From Runella zeae DSM 19591 (GTDB taxonomy: Bacteria > Bacteroidota > Bacteroidia > Cytophagales > Spirosomataceae), in NCBI RefSeq assembly GCF_000423565.1, contig NZ_AUIF01000042.1, positions 39,970 to 103,969 of the forward strand: a DNA stretch of 64,000 nt, in the 5' to 3' direction. The position numbers and the translations under genes were made by a program. Shown here one piece after another: positions 1-8,940 of this stretch; the first letter of the stretch is position 1, and every line of letters begins with the position of its first letter. A model generated the notes under the pieces. That model was not told where the DNA came from. It searched no databases and saw nothing but the letters and a program-made list of their open reading frames with translations.

Positions 1-658
1 CGATGTACACAAAATCACGACTAATGTCAGGAGATACCAGAGGCGGGTATTTGCCTTTTCGGGCTTCTTCGACCAAACGCGGAATGAGTCGGTCGGGTTC
101 TTCCCAGCCGCCGTAGATGGAATAAAGTCTTAGATTAAGAGCCTTGCGCTGGTGAACTTTGGCATAAAATTCAATCAAATACGCTGCCGAAACTTTTGAG
201 ACGGCATAATGACTATTAGGTTTGACGGGGTCAGTTTCTTTAGGAGCCGTGCAGTTGAAGCCATACTCAGAGCTACTACCTGCATGAATATACACGGTCT
301 CGTCGGTACAGTTTTCCAGAATATTGACGGTCCCGATGACGTTGGTCTCGTAAGTAAGATTGATATTTTTTTGTTTACTATAAGCACCGTAGGCGGCCAA
401 ATTGAAAATAGTACGAGGCTTATACTTTTCAAAAATTTGCTCGACCGAATTGTTGGAAAGTATATCGCAGTGAACGATGTTTTCAAAGGGAACATCCATG
501 AGCTTGAGGCGCCATGCTTTGGTGGCATCGTGGGTAAGCGCGTACACATCCTTACGAATGCTGAAGATATCTTTGAAAAGATTGGCTCCAATAAAGCCAC
601 TAGCCCCGAACACGAAAATAGGACCTTTGAGCTGCTGTATTTTGTCGGCGTAAATCAA
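1..658 (-). CDS. NAD-dependent epimerase/dehydratase (partial, runs off left edge)
   Basis: The minus strand reads open from about 658 to the window edge. It gives an extended short-chain dehydrogenase with the N-terminal Rossmann motif VFGASGFIGANLF, a Ser-rich strand ending SSSEYGF and the catalytic YAVSK (YxxxK). This family interconverts nucleotide-activated sugars using bound NAD. The 3' end is outside the window. No ATG lies between the upstream in-frame stop and the Rossmann motif; TTG at 656-658 is the only plausible start, placing about 11 residues before the glycine motif. It follows the transketolase subunit by about 105 bases on the same strand, so a role in making an activated sugar for the neighbouring glycan locus is likely. 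The exact substrate cannot be told. Confidence 0.8.
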   Translation of the reverse strand, partial: MIYADKIQQLKGPIFVFGASGFIGANLFKDIFSIRKDVYALTHDATKAWRLKLMDVPFENIVHCDILSNNSVEQIFEKYKPRTIFNLAAYGAYSKQKNINLTYETNVIGTVNILENCTDETVYIHAGSSSEYGFNCTAPKETDPVKPNSHYAVSKVSAAYLIEFYAKVHQRKALNLRLYSIYGGWEEPDRLIPRLVEEARKGKYPPLVSPDISRDFVYI

Positions 659-763
659 AATATAATTGTACTTAAGTAAAAAATCGTTATTATTTAAAAC
701 GAGCGTTTTTTGAGAAGATAATTTTACTTTCTAAAACTGCCTACCACTGAAAGCTAGACGGAG

Positions 764-1579
764 TTAAGAAAAATAGAATTGGTTGACGTCGGCTTTGGCT
801 TTCTCATATAGATCATCGCTCATAGGCAAGTAGTGCCATTCCATGCGATCTTCCATGTACGATACGCCTTTTCCTTTGGTAGTATGCGCAATGATTGCCT
901 TCGGAATCCCATTGTTTCTACTTTTGACTTCCTCGATTAGCTCAATCATGGCAGCTGGGTCGTGGCCATTTACTTCAAATACGTCAAAGCCAATAGCTTT
1001 CCATTTGGTAGGGGAGGCGGTTTCGCCCAAGACCTCCGTGGTATTTCCAAAGCCTTGAAGTCCGTTTTTGTCGATGATGAGAATTAGATTGTCTAGTTGA
1101 TTTTGAATCGCATAGTGGGCTGCTTCCCAAGTCGTTCCTTCATTGGTTTCACCGTCCGACATCAGAATGAATGAAAGCGCATCTTCTCCCGCAAGTTTTG
1201 AGGCATGAGCCATACCTGAAGCAATCGGCAGGCCGTGGCCTAACGACCCCGTCGCAAACGGAATACCGGCGTGTTTGTTAGGAGCGGGGTGAGCAGGGAG
1301 GGTAGTTCCGTCTTTGTAAAATGTATCAAGTTCGTCGTCAGAGATTTCGCCTAAGTGATTGAGTGCCACATAGAGTGCCGCTGCCGCGTGCCCTTTCGAT
1401 AAGATAAAAGTATCTTGCACCCTTTTTTGTTGAATCAGGGCCGCAATCAGTATATCGACACAGCTCAAAGAGCAGCCGATATGCCCTGCATTGGCTTTTT
1501 TGTAAAGACTCAGTACTTTCAGACGCAAGTCCCCGCTGAGTTTTTTATAGTCGATTGAAGTTGTTTGTGTTGCTACCAT
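764..1579 (-). CDS. Transketolase, N-terminal (thiamine diphosphate-binding) subunit
   Basis: A 271-residue protein matching only the N-terminal half of transketolase. Visible motifs are AGHIG (31-35), SKGHAAAALY (61-70), TGSLGHG (110-115) and the ThDP/metal motif starting SDGETNEGTTWEA (from 141) with DKN at 170-172. Split transketolases need a second gene for the pyrimidine-binding half; none is present to the right, so it may lie beyond the left edge. The start codon overlaps the stop of the upstream GT39-like gene (TAATG), so the two are translationally coupled. In such loci split transketolases usually supply unusual sugars for surface glycans, but they can also serve the pentose phosphate pathway. 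Function as a ThDP enzyme is firm; the substrate is not. Confidence 0.88.
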   Translation of the reverse strand: MVATQTTSIDYKKLSGDLRLKVLSLYKKANAGHIGCSLSCVDILIAALIQQKRVQDTFILSKGHAAAALYVALNHLGEISDDELDTFYKDGTTLPAHPAPNKHAGIPFATGSLGHGLPIASGMAHASKLAGEDALSFILMSDGETNEGTTWEAAHYAIQNQLDNLILIIDKNGLQGFGNTTEVLGETASPTKWKAIGFDVFEVNGHDPAAMIELIEEVKSRNNGIPKAIIAHTTKGKGVSYMEDRMEWHYLPMSDDLYEKAKADVNQFYFS

Positions 1580-3348
1580 TAGTATCTCTTTCCTTTCAAG
1601 TCTGTTAATTCAATCAGTTGGCCTGTGGCTTTTTTAAGAATGATTTGATTCACATTTACGGTATCTAATCGCTGCACAAAGATACCGTCTTTTGGCAAAT
1701 ACAAGTTAAAATATTGTGCATCAACCACCGAATAAGGCAGATAAGTCTTATCCATAGGGTTGTCAAACTTTGCTAAAGGGGCCGGCAACACAATCGTATC
1801 GCCCGGTTGATATTGCTTTAATGCTTTTTGAGCTGCAGCGTAGTGAGGGTTGGGAAGGCGAGGAGTAGAGCGATAACTATACTTGGGAGAAGTATCAGCG
1901 TAGATACTTCCTATGGTAGTAGTAATCATGCCTAATTGGGCGATGAGAATCGCAATAATCAAGAATTTGAACATCCCTTTACTTTCTAATAGTTGCCAAA
2001 GAGCCATACCTGCCAAAATGACAACGTAGGGGAACGAAAAGCCTGAGTATCTTTGCGTAAGACCATAAGTGTGGCCGCTTCTTACGGCATTCAAGATCAA
2101 AAAAGCGGAGGGCACAATGGCAATAATAATGAAGAAACCTAAAAGTTTTTTATCAAGTAGCTTGACTTTGTAGAAAGCCAAGTAGAGCATCAAAACTGCA
2201 ACCGACGCAATCACAAAGCCGAGACGCTGAGTCGTATACACAATAGTACTTGCCCCAAGTATCCCTGCCGATATCAAAGTAATAGTGTTGGCTTTTTCGG
2301 GTTTGCGCTGACTGAAACGAAACGCAAAAATCAGCCCTATTCCCATAAGAAGCGATAAAACAATGTTCTTTTTGCCTTCAAGTGTACCCACAAGTCCGTT
2401 TGAATAAATCCACAAGTCGGTAAAGATAGGCAGGCTCTTGTCAAAAACATTTTTGAACGTAGCTGGCAAAATAATACCGTAAGGGTTGTTGTAGGGGCGA
2501 TTGAGGGCACACTCAAGATACACTTTTGATTGATGATTGAGACTAAAAAGGGTGTATTGACCGCCTCCATACACAAACCACCAAGCCAAACCCCCCACGG
2601 CAAAAGCCCCTGCCAACGAGAAAGAAATCCAACTTTTAAGTTTTCTGACAAAAAATAAGACATAAGCACCGTGGGCCAACATCACCGATGCTACCAGAAA
2701 ATGTGCATAGAGTCCCAACAATATCGTAATACCATAGCCTACATACCACTTCCAAGAGCTTTGTTTTTGAGTGTCGGCTTCAAGTGCTCGTAGAAAAAAA
2801 TACGTAGCCAACAAAGTCAAGAAAAAAGTAAGAGAATAATTGCGTGCTTGCTGACTGTAAGCTACAAAAAACGGTTCAATAGCGGCCAAAAACGCTGCCG
2901 TTAGTGCAAGTGTGCTAGATTTGGTAAAGTGATTTGTAAAAACAAATATCAAGTAAACAGTCAATACACTGAAAATGACCGATAGCAGACGCGCCGAAAA
3001 ATCAGAGATGCCGAAGATATTGAGCCAATGATGTAATACAAAATAATAAAAAGAACTGTTGCCGATGTCGCTGCGAGTCATGGCTTCGTAGTAATCGGGG
3101 AGCTTTTTCTCCCGCCAAAACTCTTGATTGGTAAATACCAGCTTTCCTTTGTCAAACACATCGTGTTGATTGCCGCCATCTTGTACGATTCCCTGACTCA
3201 CCACCATTGTGGCCTTTTCGTCAAAAAATATGCCATGAGCATCCAAGCGGAAAAGTCTTAGGCCAGCGGCTAGTGCCAAAATTGCGACAAGCCCATAAAG
3301 TACGTATTTGTTTGCGTGGGTAGAAAGTGTCTGAAACAATGCTATCAT
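1579..3348 (-). CDS. GT39-like (PMT-type) membrane glycosyltransferase
   Basis: A 589-residue polytopic membrane protein. A transmembrane helix (about 16-33) is followed by FFDEKATM at 41-48, the acidic first-loop motif (D43, E44) typical of PMT/ArnT-like GT-C glycosyltransferases that use polyprenyl-phosphate sugars. Many further hydrophobic helices follow and the last 120 residues form a soluble periplasmic-type tail. These enzymes move a sugar from a lipid carrier to protein or lipid on the outer face of the inner membrane. It is first in the leftward group and overlaps the transketolase gene by one base. A CAAATTTA box at 3363-3370 (TAAATTTG on the minus strand) could be its -7 element, though no good -33 box is seen. 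Confidence 0.82.
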   Translation of the reverse strand: MIALFQTLSTHANKYVLYGLVAILALAAGLRLFRLDAHGIFFDEKATMVVSQGIVQDGGNQHDVFDKGKLVFTNQEFWREKKLPDYYEAMTRSDIGNSSFYYFVLHHWLNIFGISDFSARLLSVIFSVLTVYLIFVFTNHFTKSSTLALTAAFLAAIEPFFVAYSQQARNYSLTFFLTLLATYFFLRALEADTQKQSSWKWYVGYGITILLGLYAHFLVASVMLAHGAYVLFFVRKLKSWISFSLAGAFAVGGLAWWFVYGGGQYTLFSLNHQSKVYLECALNRPYNNPYGIILPATFKNVFDKSLPIFTDLWIYSNGLVGTLEGKKNIVLSLLMGIGLIFAFRFSQRKPEKANTITLISAGILGASTIVYTTQRLGFVIASVAVLMLYLAFYKVKLLDKKLLGFFIIIAIVPSAFLILNAVRSGHTYGLTQRYSGFSFPYVVILAGMALWQLLESKGMFKFLIIAILIAQLGMITTTIGSIYADTSPKYSYRSTPRLPNPHYAAAQKALKQYQPGDTIVLPAPLAKFDNPMDKTYLPYSVVDAQYFNLYLPKDGIFVQRLDTVNVNQIILKKATGQLIELTDLKGKRY

Positions 3349-3855
3349 CAGTTTTGTTGACGCAAATTTATTGAAAAAAGATTTGGAAGTAATGTTTTTG
3401 ATTTTGTTGCTATGTGTCTATCTAAAAGTGTTTTTTTGACAAATACTCCCAGATTTTATCAGGAATCGCCCTCTTCACCTGCCAAGAAACTGTCTTTTAA
3501 AGCCTCTATCTTATTTGAAGAGAAGGAAATTGGGGGGTGACATTGGCGAAATGCCAAATTTTATTTGGCTTCTAAAAGCTTTTTGTATAAACCCAAAATG
3601 GACAAATCTTTTTATTAAGCGGCCGTATTTGGGAAAAGTTTTGTTTTAAGAAAACATCTACATAGGATTTTTGGTACTAAAGTTGTTACAAGTTTTTATT
3701 CTAAATTTGGGGCGAATGAAAGGTGGTTTGAGAATGTCTTTTAAAAACTTTGTCAATCAGAATAGTCTTGATAAAAAATTATACAGTATTTGTAAAAGGC
3801 GAAATCCTTTATAGAATTAAACAAAAATTTTAAAAACCCTTTTGTTTCTACGTAT
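3349..3855. other. Divergent intergenic region, about 500 bases
   Basis: AT-rich spacer between two divergent transcription units. Possible Bacteroidota -7 boxes (TAnnTTTG) occur at 3702-3709 (plus strand) and 3363-3370 (minus strand), but neither has a TTTG at the expected 19-base spacing. No open frame, repeat or strong hairpin was found. Confidence 0.4.
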
Positions 3856-5595
3856 ATGAGTTTCCAAATCAAAGAACAACCCACCGTCTATGATGTTTGT
3901 ATTGTAGGGTCAGGTGCTGGTGGTGGTATGGCGGCCAAAGTATTGGCTGAATCGGGTGCAAAAGTTGCCTTGATTGAAGCAGGGCCTTGGTACGATCCCG
4001 CCGACCCAAAGTATATTACCCAACTCAAAAACCCTTGGGAATCGCCTCGCCGTGGTGCAAGCACGCACCGTCCTTTTGGGGATTTTGATGCTGCTTGGGG
4101 TGGCTGGGATATTGAAGGAGAGCCATATACGCGCAAAAGCGGCACCCAATTTGACTGGTTTCGTTCGCGGATGCTAGGTGGGCGTACCAATCACTGGGGA
4201 CGGATTTCGCTGCGTTTTGGCCCTTTAGATTTTAAGCGTAAAGATGTAGACGGGCTTGGTGACAACTGGCCTATCAGCTACGATGACGTAAAACCTTACT
4301 ATGATAAGGTAGACCGACTTGTGGGTGTTTTTGGAAGTGTAGAAAACATTCCTAATGAACCTGACGGTATATTTTTGCCGCCTCCTAAGCCCCGTTTGCA
4401 TGAGTTGATGCTAAAGCAGGCGGGTAAAAAAATCAACATTCCTATTATCCCGTCGCGCTTATCGATTTTGACCAAGCCTATCAACAATGAGCGTGGCTCG
4501 TGTTTTTATTGCTCTCAGTGTAGTCGTGGATGCCAAGCCTATGCTGACTTTTCTTCTTCGTCGGTATTAGTAAAACCTGCCGTAAAGACTGGTAACGTAA
4601 AAGTCTTTACCAATGCAATGGCTCGTGAGGTCATTACCAACGAAAACGGCGAAGCTACGGGAGTATCTTACGTAGACAAAAACAATCTTCAAGAGTATAC
4701 GGTTCGTGCTAAAGTAGTGGTACTTGCAGCAAGTGCTTGTGAATCAGCGCGTTTGTTGATGAATTCAAAGTCGTCAAGACATACCAAAGGACTTGGTAAC
4801 TCAAGCGGTGTACTTGGTAAATACCTCCACGATTCGACAGGTGCAGGACGTAGTGCTTTTTTGCCTCATTTGGTAGATCGTAAGCGCTATAATGAAGACG
4901 GAGTAGGAGGGATGCACGTTTATACGCCTTGGTGGCTCAACGACAAAAAACTTGACTTCCCTCGCGGGTACCACATCGAGTATGGCGGAGGCATGGGAAT
5001 GCCCGGCTATGGTTTTGGATTTGGTATGGAAAATATGAACGGAAAGTATCCTGGCAAAGACGGAAAAATGAAACCGGCAGGAGGATATGGACTTTCATTG
5101 AAAGAAGACTACCGTTATTTCTACGGAGCCAATTTTGGGATGGCAGGTCGTGGAGAGGCGATTGCTCGTGAAGACAACTTCTGCGAAATAGACCCTAATG
5201 TGGTGGATAAATACGGTATTCCGGTATTACGTTTCCAATACACTTGGTCGGAACACGAAATCAAGCAGGCCAAACACATGCAAGATACATTTGAGGAAAT
5301 CATCACCGCCATGGGTGGTATCCCTAATGGACCAAAACCGGGCCCCGAAACCAATTACGGATTAGCAGCGCCAGGCCGTATCATCCACGAAGTAGGAACT
5401 ACTCGTATGGGAGATGACCCAAGCAAATCTGTGACTAATCGCTACAGTCAGCTGCACGATGCTCGCAATGTATTTGTGGTAGATGCAGGTACATTCGTGT
5501 CACAGGCCGATAAAAACCCTACATGGACGATTTTGGCACTTTCAATGCGTGCTTCAGAATACATCATTGACCAAAGAAAGAAAGGGAATTTATAA
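3856..5595 (+). CDS. GMC-family FAD dehydrogenase with Cys cluster (large subunit)
   Basis: A 579-residue glucose-methanol-choline oxidoreductase. It carries the FAD dinucleotide motif GSGAGGG (18-24), GGRTNHWG near 106-113, and a C-terminal active-site block with H511 (HEVGTTRMG) and N554 (NPTW), the usual GMC His/Asn pair. Between them is C216-x2-C219-x2-C222-x3-C226, resembling the Cys cluster that binds an iron-sulfur centre in FAD-glucose dehydrogenase-type complexes. No signal peptide is seen, but the next gene encodes a small subunit with a Tat signal, so the pair probably exports together, as in FAD-GDH and gluconate 2-dehydrogenase complexes. The usual cytochrome c subunit is absent here. 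The substrate is probably a sugar or sugar acid; the sequence does not say which. Confidence 0.85.
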   Translation: MSFQIKEQPTVYDVCIVGSGAGGGMAAKVLAESGAKVALIEAGPWYDPADPKYITQLKNPWESPRRGASTHRPFGDFDAAWGGWDIEGEPYTRKSGTQFDWFRSRMLGGRTNHWGRISLRFGPLDFKRKDVDGLGDNWPISYDDVKPYYDKVDRLVGVFGSVENIPNEPDGIFLPPPKPRLHELMLKQAGKKINIPIIPSRLSILTKPINNERGSCFYCSQCSRGCQAYADFSSSSVLVKPAVKTGNVKVFTNAMAREVITNENGEATGVSYVDKNNLQEYTVRAKVVVLAASACESARLLMNSKSSRHTKGLGNSSGVLGKYLHDSTGAGRSAFLPHLVDRKRYNEDGVGGMHVYTPWWLNDKKLDFPRGYHIEYGGGMGMPGYGFGFGMENMNGKYPGKDGKMKPAGGYGLSLKEDYRYFYGANFGMAGRGEAIAREDNFCEIDPNVVDKYGIPVLRFQYTWSEHEIKQAKHMQDTFEEIITAMGGIPNGPKPGPETNYGLAAPGRIIHEVGTTRMGDDPSKSVTNRYSQLHDARNVFVVDAGTFVSQADKNPTWTILALSMRASEYIIDQRKKGNL

Positions 5596-5655
5596 TTGGA
5601 GTGTGGTGGCAAGGATGTATGGATGTTTGCCACCCACCATTTAATCGCTACAAAA

Positions 5656-6285
5656 ATGAAACGCAGAGATACCTTAAAAGCATTGTCACTCGGTACCCTT
5701 ACGGCTACCATCGCTGGTACAGAAGCGCAGGCAGATGTACCCAAAAAAGCAGTAGCACCCCCTTCACTTTCTGACTTTAAAAATGGCAAAAGTGCAGCAG
5801 AACTTGCTAGAGATGCTAAGCTCGCAGCTACGGTCTTTTTTACACCTCACGAAATGCAGACGATTCGGGTATTGGCCGATTTCATCATTCCGGCCGATGG
5901 CCAATTTGGTGGAGCAACGGAGGCCAAAGTTGCCGAATTTATCGAATTTATCGTCAAAGATATGCCCCAGCATCAAACGCCTATGCGTGGTGGGTTGAGT
6001 TGGTTGGATAACCAATGCCTCAAACAGTTTGGAAAGAAATTTGTCGCTTGTCCCAAAGCCCAACAAATACAAATGCTTGACCAAATTGCTTATCCTGGTC
6101 AAGCCAAACCAGAAATGAGTCAGGGTGTGTCGTTTTTTAATCTAATGCGAAACCTGACCGCAACGGGATATTTTACTACTGAAGTGGGATTTAAATATTT
6201 AGGCTACGTCGGAAACCGCCCTAATGCTTGGGATGGCGTACCTGAAGATGTTTTGAAAAAATACGGATTAAGTTACGATTCTTAG
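5656..6285 (+). CDS. Gluconate 2-dehydrogenase subunit 3-like Tat-exported small subunit
   Basis: A 209-residue protein of the gluconate 2-dehydrogenase subunit 3 family. The ATG at 5656 is preferred because it places MKRRDTLKALSLG at the N terminus, a twin-arginine-type signal with an Ala-rich cleavage region; an upstream TTG would put 20 odd residues before it. The mature part contains FFTPHEMQTIRVLADFIIPA, the family signature. Small subunits of this kind escort a signal-less GMC subunit through the Tat pathway and stabilise it. The gene lies 60 bases after the GMC gene, clearly the same operon. A rho-independent terminator follows at 6314. Confidence 0.85.
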   Translation: MKRRDTLKALSLGTLTATIAGTEAQADVPKKAVAPPSLSDFKNGKSAAELARDAKLAATVFFTPHEMQTIRVLADFIIPADGQFGGATEAKVAEFIEFIVKDMPQHQTPMRGGLSWLDNQCLKQFGKKFVACPKAQQIQMLDQIAYPGQAKPEMSQGVSFFNLMRNLTATGYFTTEVGFKYLGYVGNRPNAWDGVPEDVLKKYGLSYDS

Positions 6286-6313
6286 ATTTTTTAAAGAAAT
6301 ACTAGTAATTTTC

Positions 6314-6354
6314 GATAGCGGGCGCAATTTTTGTCCCGCTATTTTGTTATTTTT
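6314..6354 (+). terminator. Rho-independent terminator after the GMC operon
   Basis: GATAGCGGG at 6314-6322 pairs with CCCGCTATT at about 6335-6343 and is followed by a T-rich run (TTTTGTTATTTTT). It lies about 30 bases after the small-subunit stop codon. Confidence 0.75.
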
Positions 6355-6374
6355 ACGAATAAAGGATCACGTGA

Positions 6375-7841
6375 ATGCGATTTTTGAGGAAGATTTATCG
6401 TAAAAAAACTCTATCGTTCGTGCCAACTTTTTTGTTTTGTTCAGAAAAGTGGCTGTTATTTTTTTTTGTGTTTAATGGCTCAGGCTTGTTCATTTCTGCC
6501 CAGACACCCACTGATAATCAATGTGTTGGGAATGGTATTTTGCCAGGTACCATCAAAATTTTGAATCCAGTGGGATGTGCTCCTCATCAAATAATAGATA
6601 CCCAATCGCCAACGGGATTGACCAACATTCGGTATATTTTTGATTATAAAGGCGGAGACCCTTCTAGCTACCCTTCTACTAGTGATGCTTCTTTTAATTA
6701 TACGAAGGCGGGTAGTTATGTCGTAATGAAACTCTCAGAAAATGCCCAAGGACAACCCCAGAGAGCTTGTGTGACGATTACGGTGCAAGACCCGACTCCT
6801 CCCGAATTCACGGTGGTGCCTTGCCCAGACGGCAACGTCACGCTCAGAATCACCAACCATGATATTCCACAATATGAAGAATATGTGATTGAATGGGGAG
6901 ACGGCAATGCGTCCATTATCAATAGATTAAATTTGTCGGCACCGCATCAGTATACCAATTTTGAAGCAAAATCGATCACCGTACAGGGGAAACATAAAAC
7001 TAGCAACTGCGGAGGTAAAGCTACGCGCACCGTTTCTCTAAATGTCGCAACTGTTGCCCCAAAAATTACGAAGCTTGAAATACTAGATGCTACTACAGGA
7101 GAATTGACACTCTCCAATCCTAACCAATTTGAGCTTACACTCTACCGTCAAAATGGCCTTACCTCTTTTCAAAATACAGGGGCGGTTGTCAGAAGTGAGG
7201 AAGAAAAAGTAAAGATAACGGTTGATACGAATCGAATATTTTGCTACAAATTTCGCCCTACTGAAAACTGTATTGCTTCACTTGAGTCAAATATTTTGTG
7301 TACCACTTTTCTGAAAGTAGTCCCTAGCTCTACTTACAATAGTATCAATATTGCTCCTTATCTCTATCCCGCCGAAATAACAAAAAGAACGGTTACTAAA
7401 AACAACGCCTTTTGGTGGGCACCTACTCAAACCGTATGGTCTAAAGATGACCCCGAGGCCCAATGTGGAAAACAAGCTTGTTATCGATTACAACTCAGTA
7501 CGAAAGACGGGGAAATCTTATCGAATGAAGTCTGTGTCAATCCGCCGGCTGCTTTGTGTGCTTCTTTAGCAGGAGTATTTGTTCCAGACGCTTTTACCCC
7601 CAATGGAGATGGTATCAATGACGTCTTTGAAATCAAAACGGAGGCAGAAGGCGAGTCCGAAATTTTTATTTATGATCGTTGGGGGAATATTATCTTTAAA
7701 ACCACGCCTAATGTCCGCTATTGGAATGGTAAACTCAATGGCCAACTAGCTCCCAATGGACATTATTTTTACAAGGTGGTTGTGAATGACAAAGTGGGTA
7801 GAAGTTTTATTAAACGTGGAACTGTCGCGCTGCTTCGCTAA
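6375..7841 (+). CDS. Secreted protein with PKD-like regions and T9SS type B sorting domain
   Basis: A 488-residue exported protein. The N terminus has a basic stretch, then a hydrophobic core ending in SAQ, a likely signal peptidase site near residue 43. The middle looks like PKD/Ig-type beta domains (for example YVIEWGDGN). The last about 90 residues begin FVPDAFTPNGDGINDVF and continue with IYDRWGNIIF and APNGHYFYKV, the gliding-motility-associated C-terminal domain used as a type B signal by the type IX secretion system. The product should be secreted or anchored at the cell surface; no enzymatic domain is seen. The 3' end overlaps the convergent lpxK gene by 32 bases. Confidence 0.85.
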   Translation: MRFLRKIYRKKTLSFVPTFLFCSEKWLLFFFVFNGSGLFISAQTPTDNQCVGNGILPGTIKILNPVGCAPHQIIDTQSPTGLTNIRYIFDYKGGDPSSYPSTSDASFNYTKAGSYVVMKLSENAQGQPQRACVTITVQDPTPPEFTVVPCPDGNVTLRITNHDIPQYEEYVIEWGDGNASIINRLNLSAPHQYTNFEAKSITVQGKHKTSNCGGKATRTVSLNVATVAPKITKLEILDATTGELTLSNPNQFELTLYRQNGLTSFQNTGAVVRSEEEKVKITVDTNRIFCYKFRPTENCIASLESNILCTTFLKVVPSSTYNSINIAPYLYPAEITKRTVTKNNAFWWAPTQTVWSKDDPEAQCGKQACYRLQLSTKDGEILSNEVCVNPPAALCASLAGVFVPDAFTPNGDGINDVFEIKTEAEGESEIFIYDRWGNIIFKTTPNVRYWNGKLNGQLAPNGHYFYKVVVNDKVGRSFIKRGTVALLR

Positions 7842-8862
7842 GAATAAAGTTGTCAAAATCGGACGTGTCAAATTTTACTTTAATGGGCCAATAAAAGAAC
7901 TTGGCCGCTTCTGTTTTTATGTTTTCTACCAAAGGCTGTAGCTTTACCCAGTCTTTTTCGGTTGTCAGAATCGGATAACCCTGCTTGATGATTTTGTGGA
8001 GGTCATCGTGGGAAAAAGAATGATGATCGCCAAAGGCGGTATGTCCCATTATTTGGAAATGCTCTTTGGCTGCTTCTTCAAAAATATGAGGTTGTGCAAT
8101 GCCTGATACTAGCCAAAATTGGCGAGGAAAATCCGAGGTAGAAAGTGCATGAGGAACATAAGCAGTAGGAAGACCGTATTCGAAAGTAGAAAAAAATACA
8201 GGCGTATCGCTACCCGCGTAGTGCTTTACTGAGGCTGTAATGAGCGTTTTTTGGGTAGCTTCCAAGGTAGTAGGGCATTTTGTAATGATAACTGCGTCGG
8301 CTCTTTTAGCGGCAGCGCGTGATTCTCTCAATAAACCACTTGGAAGGAGAAAATCTTGGTAGAATAGTCGTCCGTAGTCGCTCAATAGCAAATTGAGGTG
8401 AGGGGTGATAGCGCGGTGCTGAAAGGCATCGTCTAGCAATATGATTTGGGGGGAAGGTTTTTCTTGTTGAATACGTTGTAGACCCACAGCCCGTTTTTCG
8501 CATACATATACTGGTATCTGTTGCCCAAATCGTCGATAAATTTGGAGAGGCTCATCGCCGATTTCGGCAGCATTTGATTGGGAAGATGCCTTAAGGTAGC
8601 CTTTAGAATCTCTTCCATAACCCCTGCTGAGGATTGCCAAAGTATAAAGAGGTTTTAGAAGAGTCGCAATGTATTCGATGTGGGGAGTTTTGCCAGTTCC
8701 GCCAACCGTCAAATTGCCCACATTGATGCTAAAAATGGCTGATTGGTAGGTTTTTTTTAATCCAGCGTCGTATCCATAATTTCGTAAAGATGTGACTGCA
8801 TAATACAATAAGCTGAAAGGGCTTAACAATAGCCTAATACCTTTTGATAAATTTCTTAACAT
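7810..8862 (-). CDS. lpxK: Tetraacyldisaccharide 4'-kinase LpxK
   Basis: A 350-residue protein. The start at 8862 gives the standard LpxK N terminus (MLRNLSKGIRLLLSPFSLLY), a membrane-associated helix; an upstream start would add 18 unlikely residues. The P-loop VGNLTVGGTGKTPH (Walker A at about 53-61) and the downstream LLDDAFQHRAI block are characteristic. LpxK phosphorylates the 4' position of the lipid A disaccharide at the cytoplasmic face of the inner membrane, so the organism makes lipid A. The gene is convergent and overlapping with the type B secreted protein and divergent from menC, with a 78-base gap. Confidence 0.92.
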   Translation of the reverse strand: MLRNLSKGIRLLLSPFSLLYYAVTSLRNYGYDAGLKKTYQSAIFSINVGNLTVGGTGKTPHIEYIATLLKPLYTLAILSRGYGRDSKGYLKASSQSNAAEIGDEPLQIYRRFGQQIPVYVCEKRAVGLQRIQQEKPSPQIILLDDAFQHRAITPHLNLLLSDYGRLFYQDFLLPSGLLRESRAAAKRADAVIITKCPTTLEATQKTLITASVKHYAGSDTPVFFSTFEYGLPTAYVPHALSTSDFPRQFWLVSGIAQPHIFEEAAKEHFQIMGHTAFGDHHSFSHDDLHKIIKQGYPILTTEKDWVKLQPLVENIKTEAAKFFYWPIKVKFDTSDFDNFILSEAARQFHV

Positions 8863-8940
8863 TTTCTTAAAGTGACTTAAGCAAAGTAAGGTAATTTTCT
8901 CTAAATTGTGCACCATATTACCCCAAACAGTATATTTATA

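Noticed and set aside
209..679. 156-codon open frame on the plus strand
   Set aside because: It is antisense to the epimerase, whose motifs are clear on the minus strand.
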